DNA of 55,863 nt, from the NCBI GenBank assembly GCA_018398765.1, contig JAHBMJ010005419.1, positions 1-55,863 of the forward strand. Reading direction: 5' to 3'. The notes beneath the pieces were generated by a model that saw nothing but the letters and a program-made list of their open reading frames with translations, ran no database searches and was not told the origin of the DNA. This document shows, piece by piece, positions 23,721-36,700 of this stretch (the stretch's first letter is position 1; each line of letters begins with the position of its first letter). Position numbers and translations under genes: made by a program. Source of the stretch: Chromera velia. Lineage: Eukaryota > Sar > Chromeraceae.

Positions 23721-26321
23721 TGAAAGCAGGAAGGCAAGCGAGGCCAAAGAAGATAAAAAGCTTCGAGAATCCTGCGTCTCCTTGTCAGTTCTGCGAAAAG
23801 ATGGAAGACAGATGGAGAAAACGGATATCTTGAGACTGTCCTTTGTTCATGTTTGCTCTCATGCATGCCTTACTCTCTCCGGAATTGACATTCTTTTCCT
23901 CTATTCATGTCCTGTTCTAATTTTTCTTTTGTCATTGTAGCAAATCCAAATAACGATTCTCTTTCCCTCTCCCTCTGAAAATCCCCACACAACTTTCTTC
24001 TCCCTTCGTCTCAACGCTTTCGAACTGGCTTATATCCTCTTGATACGATGCAATGGCAGTGTGTTTGTTGACACTGTGCGCGAAGTGAGAACTCTTGAAG
24101 GCGATTGCATGGTTTCTTGAACCTGTAGGTGCATGGACTCCGCTCAGGTCAGGTGTCTGCCTGCCTGCCTGCCTGTTGTGCTTTCTTGTTCACGCGCCTA
24201 TGTGTACGCATGAGCGCCGTGGATGTGGTTGCCATCATTTATGCGAAAGGAGGGAGAAGGAGACTTGAGCAGTGTCAAAGAAGGCAGTAATGTGACCAAC
24301 AAATAATACAGAAATTGATCACTGAAAGAGATTAAAGAAGAGCTGCGGACATGCAAGGGGGGCAGAAAGGTCAGCAAGCACGCAGACAAGTGCAAAGTCT
24401 TTTCTTCTCTCGCCTTTTAAGTTCTTGCATGCAAGTGTCTGATTGGTGGTCATTGCGGGTCTGCTTATTTGCCGATTGCAATGACTATGAATCCTGACGC
24501 TCCATGCAAGCATGTGCTTGTACTCTCGTGTTTGTTTACAGCATCATGCAGTGTAGACAAAAAGGTAAGGAGACACATCGGCAGAAAACGAGGACAACAG
24601 CAGAGCCTTGCGCCGTACGTCGCCTTACGTCAATCGCTTTTATGATGATGTAACAGTTAGACTATCAAAGCTGACTCCAATGAGATCGAAATTGCATGGC
24701 ATGAATACATTGGAGTCAGTGAGATGCGTCCTTTGGAAGCTTCATTCTTTGTATCCGCGTCTCATTGTCGCAGTAGTTGCACCACTCCGTACAGGCATTC
24801 TTAAAAAGAAGGAGACAAAGGAAGGCGACATGGGGTGCCGAGACACAGGGGGCTAGACAACGGGGGGAACCCATGAGTGCGGATGAGATCCAAAACAAAC
24901 CGGAGAAACCGGTACGAAGACTGCAGAAGGAAAGGAATTTAAGGAAATGGCTGTGTAGGGATTCTAGGGAAACGAAAGGAAAGAATCATGAAAAGAAAAA
25001 GGAAAAAAAAAAGAATAAAAACCGAAGCGACTATTATCTAGACTATTATTAGCAAAGCAAAGATTGGTGCGACGTTATTAAAAATTTGAAAAAAAAAAAA
25101 AACTGTGTGCCTAGCTTTGTGTTAATGTTTCTGCCCTCAGTCATGGTATATCAACTTTTTAATCATTATGACAGCATAAAAGTGATTATAAAATCTTTAA
25201 AATCATCATCTAAAGTTCATACTGTAAAGCGTTTAACTAAGTGTTAAACAACAAAAACTTAGGCCAACTTTCTTTCTTTTTTTTTTTTTAGAACTTTACA
25301 GTGTGAACCCTAGATCATTATGGATGGCTAGGCGTATCACAGCAAAAACAAAAAAAGAAAACCAGAATTAATTGGCTTTATTTTTTTTTTCTTTTTTTTT
25401 GTGCAACACCTAAGCAACAGTTATGCAACACCGAAACCACAGTTAAGTAACAAGTGAACAACAGTTGTTTGTTACCTAACATTGTCGGAAAAAAAAAAGA
25501 AAAAAAAAATCAAGCGAGGATTGCTAGGAGGATTGGCTTTAATTATTTTTTGTTTTGCCGTGATATGCGTATAGATGGGTGGTCTCATGAGAAAAATAAA
25601 AATTTGAAGGAGCTTTATAGCAGGAAAAAATCATGGTTTTATAAAACAACTTAATTGAAGATAACTCTAGAGATAACTCGTTTAAACGATTTTTTGAGAA
25701 ATGATTTTGGGGTGAGAAATTTGTTTAATTTCAAAAAGAAATAATTCTTCACAATCACTATAAAATTAAGAGTCACTAGCACTTCATTATAAAATTTTAT
25801 TATTAAAAGAAGAAGTACATATAATCACATATAATCATGTGGGGGGAGTGGAGGAACATAAAGATCATTTAATTTACAACTTGAAATTATAAAAAAAAAT
25901 TGACATAACTTAAATTTTATGAAATAACTAGAAAACTAAACGTAAAACCAGATTACTTATTGTGATCAAGTTGTTGATTAAAATAGTGGAACGGTAATGA
26001 AACAAGGCCAAAAATTGAGTTATTTTAGACTACAAGACTCTAAATGGAGTGTTATCGTGTTTTTGCATTTAATCGATACAAAACACGTCCAAAACCAAAG
26101 TATACATCTTACCAGTACTTCCAAAGACTTGATTATCAAACTGAAAGCAACCATTCAAACAATACAACGCACGATACAATATGAACACCAAGAACATCTC
26201 TTTACCATGCAAAAAAAAAGATTGAAAAAAGGGACCGGCTTCTGAAAAAAGACTCTACCATATTTGACCGCAATGTATGGCAATGCACCCCCTTGCAACC
26301 CTTCACTCCCAATACATGTTT
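23721..26321. other. Spacer between convergent genes, AT-rich from about 24900
   Basis: No convincing gene. A short minus-strand Cys-rich frame after a TTTTTAAG acceptor-like site (about 24802-24716) is the only hint of an exon. From 24970 to 26250 the sequence is AT-rich with A and T homopolymers and includes an imperfect inverted repeat (25328-25356 with 25546-25574). Confidence 0.5.
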
Positions 26322-29300
26322 CTACTGCTGGGCACAGGGTTGCCTTGCTCCCCTCTCCACCACAGCCCGGGCCTCTTGTGCCTGCCGCTGCAGCTGCTGC
26401 ACCCGGTCCGCATGTAATCTTCTGTCTGCAGCTGCTGCAGCACCCTCTCCCTGCTGAGCAGCAGCCCCCCCATTCTGCCGATTCGGCAGCTGATCCCCCC
26501 CGCGCAGTGCCACTCCCAAACGCTCCACATCGATCTGAAGCTCCCGCAAGTTTGGAGCCAGCAGACGCATCACTCTCTGTTGCACTTCTGGACGTTTGTC
26601 GCTCAGCTTCTCCCTCAGAAGTCGCTCCCTCCTCGTCCTGTGGTGCCTCTCAAATTCAGCCACAGACGCATAGTATGGGTCTGCACCCGGATTCTCGGCG
26701 CATTGGCGGACGTGTGGATGGGCGTCTCTTCCACAGTCCGCAAAGCACCAGCCACAAAATGCGGCGCCAGCGCCACACTGCCGGCGACTGCAACTGAGAG
26801 CGAGACAGCCCTCAAAATCCACAAACTGCTGTTTGCAGCGAGGACACGCAAACCCAAGAACATTCTCTGCAAGGTCAAGACGGAGGAGCTCTGCGTCTCG
26901 CTCGTCAGCATCGGCAATGTTGCGGATTCTCTCAATCTCCAGATTCTTTTTTCTCTCCATTTCCCTCCGGCCCTCTTCCTTCTGTTCCTCCCCCAAGAAA
27001 TTCAATTTCAGTTTCTCTACTTTCTCGTACAGGTTCGCTGGCAGGAGTTGCGCTAGCTGTTGGGGGGGGAAGGAGCAGTCTCTGGGATCCCCCTCGGTGC
27101 ATGAGGGGCAGGTCAGTCTCCCCTCATCATCGATGCTTCTCCCGACAGCATCCAGGTCCCCCGCCCTCTCCACATACGCCTCCAGACACTCCATGCAGAG
27201 TGCATGATCGGCCCGGTTCTTCGCACACCGAATGCAGGTACCGGAAGGCCTCCACTCGAGACAGATCGAGCATTGTGAGCGCGGACGAAGAACGGCAAAG
27301 AGAAGCGGAATCACCTGACCTGCAAACATGGATTCGCATCACGCATATTCACGCACATTTGTATCTCAGCTTTGTGAACACCCGCTCACATGCACGAGTC
27401 GGCAGACACATTAATTGTGTTGCATCTCGCCAGACCCCATGAGGGAGGCCCACCTAGTTGCATGTGGCGACGCCCACACACAGAGAAAGCAAAAGCGCGA
27501 GCCAGATAGAGCAAAGAGTCAGATAGATTTGAACATCGACATGCATGTAATCTGCAGAACATGATTCCGTGCATACCCATCCATACTGCTCATCCAAATG
27601 TTCAGACAGGCTTGCATGCAAATTGAGCAATGAGGGATGAACCCGGAAGGAACCCGGAAATCGAAAGACTCGTTGACATGATTCTCGTCATAGTCTGAGC
27701 CAGGGAAACAAAAAAGGCGCTCAAAGAGATCGATGAGCTTTCCTTCGCAGAGTCCATGCAGGGAAACAGAAAGTTCATGAGCACTCTTGCACCACTCAGT
27801 CTGAGGCAGGTTTCGTTTGCGACACGTGAAATGAAACGGCCGGATGAAGATCGACGGACCAGGGAAAAGATACAGCCGCTGCTCCCTCCCCCCTGCGTCT
27901 GCGTCGTCTGAGGAAGAAACGACGGCAGCATCCCAGCCAGCGTTGTGGACGGCAGCCATCTTCTTGTAGACTTTGTCTTTGAGCTTTTTGTTGTGCAGTC
28001 TCTTAGCATGATCGGAGGTGCAGATCGTCCTTGACTCTGTGTCTTAGTGCTGCCCCCACAACGATCATCAGCTCCCCCTGTGCATTCACCCCGTCTCCCT
28101 CTGCTTGGACAGAGGCCGTCGAGAGAAGAGAAAGCAGAGTCGCCTGACCCCATTGGGTTGCCTGCTTCTTGAAGTGCTGACTGGCTGACAGACCTGCGGC
28201 AGAGCTGGAAGAGGGGCCTGCTGCTCCTGTATTCTTCTGCGCTTTCTCGAAGACGAGATCGAAGGATGTGCGGAGACAAGAGGGGTCAGAGAGGGAGGGG
28301 GGGGGAAGCACAAGTCGGGAGGGATCCTCACGAACAATCGAGGCCTCAGAAAGAGCATCGAGATGCGCTCTGAGGCGGCCCACAAAAAACTGCTTTTTTG
28401 TCTGGACCGAACTGCGGAAATGTTTGAAATCAAACACTTCCACACTCTCCACGTGACCAATCGTTGACAGCTCCTCTTTCGCGTGAACTGCAGCCATCTG
28501 CAAAAATTCCCACTCGTCTTTCCCGAGGGTGCCTTCAGCCTCTCTCGCACTCGGTAGCTGCTCCTGCTTGTCTATACTTTCCTCAGCCATCTTCAGGGCG
28601 TTTTTCCAAAGCGGAATGAGGCACTCGCGACACGGAAGAACAGGACCCTGACTGTCTGCCATCATGTCAGTGGCAGCACGGGGGTCAGGCTCTCTGCCGC
28701 AGACCCACGAGAGCTGGTGACCACAGTCACGGACCCATGTGACCTCAGAGGAACACACAGCGCGTGTCTCGTGACAGACCACTTCGACTTTGTTCAGCCG
28801 ACATAGAGTGCACTCTCTCTTCACCTTCAGTCTGCATCGAGGCTGATGACCGGCTCTGCGAAGTTCGTGACACTGGAAAGTCGAAACCCCCCCACACTCT
28901 TTGCACTCCACTCCCTCCTCGTGCCTACAGGGACCGCAGTCGATAAATCCAAATGCTGTCGCACAGTCCACGTCTGTGTCCTCATGCCCACACTCTCTGA
29001 CCAGCGTGACTTTCTGGGAGCACTTCAACAAGTCACGGTCGGATGCTCGTAACTCTGGGGGGAAGGCGGTGACTTCGGGGGTGACTTTGGAGGCGTTCAC
29101 AACGAATCCAACCCCCATTTCGGCAGTCAGGGGATCGGTAATCCGACCCGCAACCTGCTCTAGCACACCCAACGAAGCAGGGGGGCCCCTCTCTTCCCCC
29201 ACACCCTGGTCTTCTCGCTCTCCCCAAGGCCTCCACCTCTCCAACACCCCCTCCAGACGGCACTGCACTCTGATGCTGTGCCCACACACAGGATGGCGGG

Positions 29301-31554
29301 TCTCGACGATGTCTCTGCACTCGTCTCTTTTGTTCGGGTACTCAACCCACAAGAAGGCATCATCGCACGCTAGACCCTTCCTCAGGTGACTGCACGGTCG
29401 GAGGAAGTCTACCTGCTCTTTACAGGGGGGGAGGAGAGGCACTGCAGGAGGGGCACAGTATGCCTTTCCGTGATCAACCACTTCTCTATTCCCTCTCGGA
29501 CCCTCAACCCCATCAGCCTGACGCTGAGACTGTTCCAGTGTGGTTCCTCTCTGTGGCTTCTCGACCTCTGCAGAGAGACGGCAGGGGACGGAGACGGAAT
29601 GGCCACATCGGAATCGTTTCGCATTCACTTGACTCTCACAGGCGGGTTTCTGCAAGTTCAGCTGCGTCAGCTGGTGACACAGCAGACCCCCCCGTGCATG
29701 CGGCTCAATGCTGCAGGGGAACAAATGTTTCTCTGCGACTGGCTTCTTGCACGGGGGCGGGGGCTGTGTACTCGAAGAGTGGCAGGGCACGGGGCAGGTG
29801 TGCCCACAGGGGAGAGACCTGTCGACAGTCTCCTTGCAGAGTGTGTCACGCATTTTCTGTGGATCTCTCACGCTTTGCAGCAGGCGAGAGCACTGGACCT
29901 CCCACAGGTGTCCGCAGACTCGACGGAGAGCGAACTTGCTCTTGCACAGACCTGAGAGGGCTTTTTCCAATGGCCTCTGGGAGAACGTTGCCGGCAGACT
30001 CCAGAGCGCTCTCTGGCAGCTCACGGCGATCCGTCACGATGGCTGCCGCTGCTGAGCCTCCGTCTTCGAAATAGGGATCAAGGAAGCGGCTGCAGTCCCA
30101 AATAGCGTCACGGACCCAGCAAGGGCCCTTTGCTTCGTGTCCGCACACACTCACGAAGCTGACCTTCTCTTCACAGAGAGGCGCCTCCCTTAGCCCCTTT
30201 GCAATTTGGAATGTCTCTTGGCATCTGCTCTTGGTCACATGTCCGCAGGGAAGTTCGAGTGACATCGGAACCCCGCAGGGCTTGCCCAGGAGGAAGGGTA
30301 CCTTGAGATCAGGGTCCGTGCTCTCATCAGGCCCGTATTCCTCGGTGCACTTGACGGCTGCCTCAGCGTGCCCGTCAGCGCACCGACTGCCGTGACCGTG
30401 GGAAGACCACCACTCAAGCAACTGACGTGCATTCCCGCACCTCAGAGAGAGCTTGTGCCCGCATCTGGGCCTTTTGGTTTCGACATCCTCTTTGCAGAGG
30501 GCGGGGGCATCCAGCTCTTTTTGGTGACGGTGACAGGGCATGCGCTGTTCGTGTCCGCACTCACGTGTGTGCAAGACCTGCGTGTTGCAGGTGGGTGCCT
30601 GCTGCTCATACTTTTGTCGAAGATGGCATTTGGGCTTTTTGAACACGTGGTTGCAGACGGGGTGAACAAAATCACCTACAACGACCTGGCAGGGGGGGGC
30701 TTCAGATACCCCGTTCTCGAACTCTCGCACCTCCCAACACGGGAGACTGAGACGATGCTGACACTGAGGCCGTTCGTACTCATCGGGAACTTCGCACTGG
30801 AAGAATTCGAGGGCACGCTCGAGAGAGCCATGAGGGGGTTTGCAGACGTCTTTACAGAGGAGCTCAATCTCCTTGTGCAAAGAACAGGGACGCTCTACGG
30901 GAACTCTGCACTCGGAGTTGTGCAGAGTCGCCGTGGGCCAGTGGCAAGGAAGCCCACACGGATGTCGACACGCAGGCAGTCTCTCCTCGCACGGAGCAGT
31001 GCAGAACTCTGTCCAGGTCTGCTTGGATGGGAACTCTCCTGCTACTTTGACTTCCCTCCTGCCCCGTCCAGCACTTTCTTCTCCACCCTCCGTACCATGG
31101 AGCGGACAGCAGATCGGAAACTGAGCACCGACCCCGTCTCTCTCCCTGCTTTTCCCTTCTCCCTTCTGGAGGGACTCGACGAAACGCCGCCAGTGAGAAG
31201 GGCCGTCGGCCTGTCCCCCGCCGTCTCTCTCCCTTCCCCCCCTGCCGGACTTGGTCACTGCATCCAGACAGCCGACGATGAAGAAACCGATGCGGGCGCG
31301 GGAGCACGCGACGATGAACCGGTTCGGCAAGGCGACGAAACGGTTCCCGGGTCGCACGCGGACAAGGGAGAGAATGATCACTGCATGCATGCATGCATGC
31401 ATGCAGCAGGGAAAGAAAGAAGCAACAGGCTCGAATGAGAAAGAAGACTTCAGCAGAAGAAAAAACTAATACCAAAGTGCGGCCTCTTGTTGTTGACAGA
31501 AAGAAAGAATGACGTTTTGATTGCTTCAGGTTGGTCAACACACACCGACACGCC

Positions 31555-31592
<38 letters not shown>

Positions 31593-33689
31593 CAATTGCA
31601 ACATACAAATGCTCCTCAACGAATTTTCACACCGTGAAAGCAAAGAAAGAGGCTCACACACTTCTCCACCTCGCAAAAAAAAAACAGCTAGCATGCCAAC
31701 ACCTGCCACATTCATTTATAATGGACTGAATGCGCTCGCTCATTCATATCTTCATTAATTTTTTCGTCCCTTCATTCAATTAGTACGCATTCATTCATTC
31801 ACTCAAGTCCACTGTCCTCGACCCACCGTCATTTTCATCTCCCTGATATCTGTCGACTGTCGACACGGTCACGGTGGCAGATCGGGGAGGGGGTCCGTCT
31901 TCTCGGCGGTAGAAGGTCAGACACTTGCGGTCCCTCAGGTGTTTGGTGATCAACGTCTTCTGCCCTTTGTAGGGCGTAATCACCGAGATGCTCCCAGGGG
32001 AAACGCCGCACAGAAGCAGATACTCGACTAGTCCTGCGACGCTCTCAGCTTCGCGCTCGTTGCACGCAGAGAGGCCTGCAACAGCCCGACTCTCTTGGTT
32101 GTTCTCGATGTTCCAGAAGAAAATCTTCTCAGCCATCCCAGGAACGCATTCACCTTTCTCACGCCACGGACGAGACAGGCTTCTCAACTGCTCTCTGTGC
32201 TTGTCCGGGAAGTCCTTCGATCTCTTCAAGGCATCTCCCACATGCTGTTCTGCTGTGTGAGGATGATCCTTGATCTCGACAAGGTCGCTGTAGTCCTGTC
32301 GGGTGATGTCGGCAATCATCGTTAGCATCCGTCTCTGCTCGTCCAAAATCGTGAACGGCTGTTTTTGGAACACGCCGGGGGCCATTCTATTCCCTCCCCG
32401 ACGCGCTCCCTCTGGAAGTGCAGACCCGCTGATGAGTCTCTCGAAGAGTGAGACCTTCAGGGAGGGACAGGCAATCTCGAGGTTGAACCAGTGGTTCTGA
32501 ACAAAGGCAGGAAGCTGCCTGTGGTCCCCGATCATCCCCACCTTCCGCACGCTTTTGCATGCAAGCACCGAGACAAGAGTCTCCTCCATCACCTCACAAG
32601 CCTGCAGGAGGAGATCATAATGATTGTATTGATCCATGCGTTTGACCGATCGAGATGACGGATTTTCTAAGGGAAGAAAGGAACACATGGAGAAGAAATC
32701 AATGCACGGGATCGAAGAATCAGGCATTCGATTGAAGAGTCAAACAAGGAACAGGCGCTGATCGGCAAAGAGCAGAAACGACCATGCATCGGGAGGGTGG
32801 CTATATGGATGGATGTTCGTCTCCATGTACACATGCTTGCTGACGATCGATCGATCATTGAGAGGTACTCATTCTTTCTCTAACTCTCACTGACCTCCTC
32901 CACGACAACAGCAAAAGGCTGTGCAGCTCTGAGAGCCTCCAGTCGTCTTGCTGCCCCCACAACTGTTGCCCCTACGACACAGGCATTCTTGAACGCAGCG
33001 GCACCCGCACGTGAGACTTCTTCCCGTTTCTCTCTGATCAGAGGTTCGCACCTCACCCTCAGCTCGTTGACCAAAGAATGAAGACAGCGAAGGAGACGGA
33101 AAATAGACTCAACCCGACTCCGCCTATCCGTCGCCCAACTCCAACTCTGAACGATACAGAAGGCCAAACGCTCATCCCCGTCCTCCTCTTCGTGCCCCTT
33201 TTTCTTGTCATCAGACGCTTTGCCGCCTTCCCCCCCCTCCCCTTGCATCTCCTCAGAGTCATCTGACGCTTCAGAAGCCCCACCGTCAGACCCCATACCC
33301 ACATCACAGTCTGCAATCTCCCTCACTCTTCGGAGGTCCTCATTCACTCCCCCCCCCTCCTCGTCAGACTCCCATCCGACCTCATCTTCGGACAGCTCAT
33401 CTGGATGCACGTCTTCCCTCACTGCGTCCGCAATCTCAACTCCTTCATGGTCTGCTGCATCGTTCTCGACTGCGTCTTCAGACGGCGCACCTGCATTGCC
33501 GTCAGGATGAAACTCATGAGGCATACGAACGCAGCACCGTTTACATACAATAGCGAAGACAAGGAGCTGGAAGGTACCCGGAGGCAAATGAGTCCTCCAC
33601 GAGAGCGATCACACGAAACAAACAGACGAGACGTGCCAGGCTATCTGATTTTGAAACCAGAAAGTGGAACCGCTGAGATACAGTGCACA

Positions 33690-33721
<32 letters not shown>

Positions 33722-36700
33722 GGGCCCCGTGAACACAGAGTAAGAAAGAAGCGACAGAAGAGAAGCAGTGTGTGCGAGAGAGAGAGAAAGAGAAAGAAAG
33801 AAAGAAAGAAGGAAAGAAAGAAAATGAGAGAGAGAAAGAGAAAGAAAGAAAGAAAATGAGAGAGAGAGAGAGAAAGAGAAAGAAAGAAAGAAAGAAAGAA
33901 CACACAAGAGACCAAAGAAAAAAAGGAACGAAGGCACCAGCGAAAGAAACTTCCCGGACTGACTCTTCTCAAAGGTGTTGTTGTTCCCTTTTTTCTCCCC
34001 TCGGTTCTCTTTCCCCGTTCTTGCGGACTCCTCCTTTCTTCGTTCTTCTTGTCTCGTCCCTTCTGCCAACTGCCTCTCTTTGGAAGAGGCCTCCGGAGAG
34101 GACCATGGGACGTGTTTATGCTGCGCTTCGGCATTGAGAACCTGAGGACAGTTTTGTTTCAGACTGCCGCGGCCGGAACCGGCTTCCGCCCCCGCGGATG
34201 CAGACATCGCTGCAGCTGCATGCTCTCGCACCTCCTCCTGCAACCTCTCTGTGTGCATCGGACAACACAAGTTCCCCCCAAAGTTACTCACAGAGTCCCC
34301 GTCTGATGGCAGAAGTACGCGCAAAGGGCAACGAGCCTCTCCGGCCTTTTGCCCGGGCTTCCGGAGGTGCCACTGGCATTGGCCAGACTTGAGAAGGGAA
34401 GGGCGGGGGAGATCAGGGAGATGAGGGCAAGGAGTGACCCTCGGCCTCGGATGTTGAGGAAATCTTGGAAGAGAATGAGGGGGGGGGGCTGATGATGATG
34501 AGGATGCAGCGGTGGAAGAGTATTGCATGGCCTGCTGCAGAGGAACAGGCTGCAGCTCCTCGGGGATAGAGTCCGTTTCGCTCTCTTCGCCTGAAGCGCC
34601 CTGGCTCTCATCACCCTCTTCGCTCTCGGAGTCTGAATCGGGCTTTTGGTCAAAGTGGTCGACACAGAAGAAGGGTTCTGAAGCTGTGTCCTGGCGTCTG
34701 GACTTGCATCGCTTCCCTGACTTTTTGGCGATGCCGCAACATTGACCTGTGGAGTCTAGTTGAAGGGCAGGGGTGGTACCTGGTTTCTTTGGTCTGTTTT
34801 CCTTCTCCTTCTCCCTCTTCCCGTTCTTTTTCTTCTTTCCAGATGTGGGGACAGTCACGTTCCTGTTCCCCCGTTTCTTTGAAGGGACGTGGGAAGGGAG
34901 TGGCAAGAGAGCGGGGCCTCGCGACCTCTGCCACGCCTGTTCAAAGTGATGCGTGCACTGAACGAAATTGGCTTGTGAAACAGCCAGCTCCCAGCAGTCG
35001 GACCCGTCAGGATTCACGTCCTGGCATGAGGGGTGGTGCGGGCACGTGTTGCGGGGCCACAGCTCTTGTACCCACTCTGCCCTCTCTGCACGACCCAGAG
35101 CTACCTCCTCAATGCACACACGACAGGAGTGCTCTGCACAGAAGTCCGAGAACACAGCCAGGCCCGCATCTTGATGCAAAGCTATCTGGAGTCGAGGGGA
35201 ACTACAGAGGGCAAGATGGAACGCACACCGATGGCCTTCGCAGAGACCGGACCCGTGGGCTCTCGTGTCGACCTGCCTTCTGCCGTTCTCGGGACAGAGA
35301 CGGCACAGATGCTCGTTGCAAAACATGCTTCCTGGCCGTCTCCCGTAAGGACACTCCCGCCCGCAACACCTGTCCCTCTGGCAAAAGCGGGAGGCATTCC
35401 AGTCAAGGGTCTCTACACTGTCCCTCCTTCCCTCTCTCCATTCCTCAACACAAGTCACGCAACTGTGACGCTCACAGAAGCGCAACGGAAGGGCCCGAAG
35501 ACGGTTGCAACCCTCAGAGGCGCACCTGTGCAGATGGCAGATGGGACCCCTCTCTGCAGGAGAGGCGGTCTTCCCCTCGACAGAGAGCTCTGCACAGACT
35601 GTACAGGCGTGTCCGGGACAGAAGCCCCCGCAAGACAGGGCTTGATCGGGGCACGGCGTCGCGAGGGGAATGTTGCTGTTGGGTCGGAAGCCAGAGACCA
35701 TCTCGTGGCACATGTGGGCTCTGCAAAAGAGAAGGGGCGCCGGTCCCCTCTCGGTCATGACCTGCGCTTGGACTCTGACCTCTTTGCAGGAAAAATCGGG
35801 TTGCTCACCCTGTGCCATGCACCGGTGCAATTCCGTGCAGTACGGTCGGGACTCCTCAGATGCCATTGGACACCCCTCAACTTCACACTTGGGGGGGGGC
35901 TGCAACCCGAGGACCCACATGCAAAAGAGGAACAGAGGTCTCTGCTCGGGTGCAAAGAAGGAGGACTTCCAGTGGTCCTGTCCTTCGAAGAGAGTCTTCA
36001 GAAGCTCTGGCAACTCGGAACGGAAATTGTTCAGCGTTGACAAGTCACCCCCGAGACTCTTCAGGAGTTCAAAAGCGCAATCGGGCAATGCCTTTTTCAG
36101 GCTCTCTCCCTCCCCTTCCACGATCCTTTCACTAAAGACAGCGGCTCTCTGCAGAAGGGCTTGCAGATGCCCACAGAAGAGAAGAACTCTCCAGCCCTCC
36201 CCGAGGAGAGAGGCCATTCCACCCAGCTGGTGTTGGGCCGAATCCCCCTTCTGAATTCCCCCACCAGAAGGATTTTCTTCCCCTGCCATGTCGTCCTGCC
36301 GCCTGAACAGCAATCGGCTACTCTCGAGCATGCGACACAGCTGCACACAAAGGCATGCATTCATGCAGTCGAGAAGTGACGGCAACATGACACGGGGAAT
36401 CAGGTTGAACACGCGGGAAGGAAATGGACGAATGAATCGATCACTCTGGACAGACGGATCGACCAAACGTCATTGCTTCTGTGCATTGGTTCCATGTGTT
36501 ATCTGCGCCAATTCTGTCACCGGTGGCGCCATGATGCAACGGGGAAAAGGAGGCAGGCGGGCAAGAATTCTGACAGCACGCAACAACGCAAGAGAAATCG
36601 GAAGGGAAACTTTAAGCAGGTCAGAGAAAGCGCAAAGGATTAAACCCATAGAAACAGACCGTTTCTGGACAGACTGCGTTTCCCTCCTCAGTCTGCATTC

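Noticed and set aside
34789-36040. Plus-strand frames of over 300 codons opposite the helicase
   Set aside because: They are antisense shadows of a long minus-strand exon with clear Cys/His periodicity. The plus-strand products show no motif.
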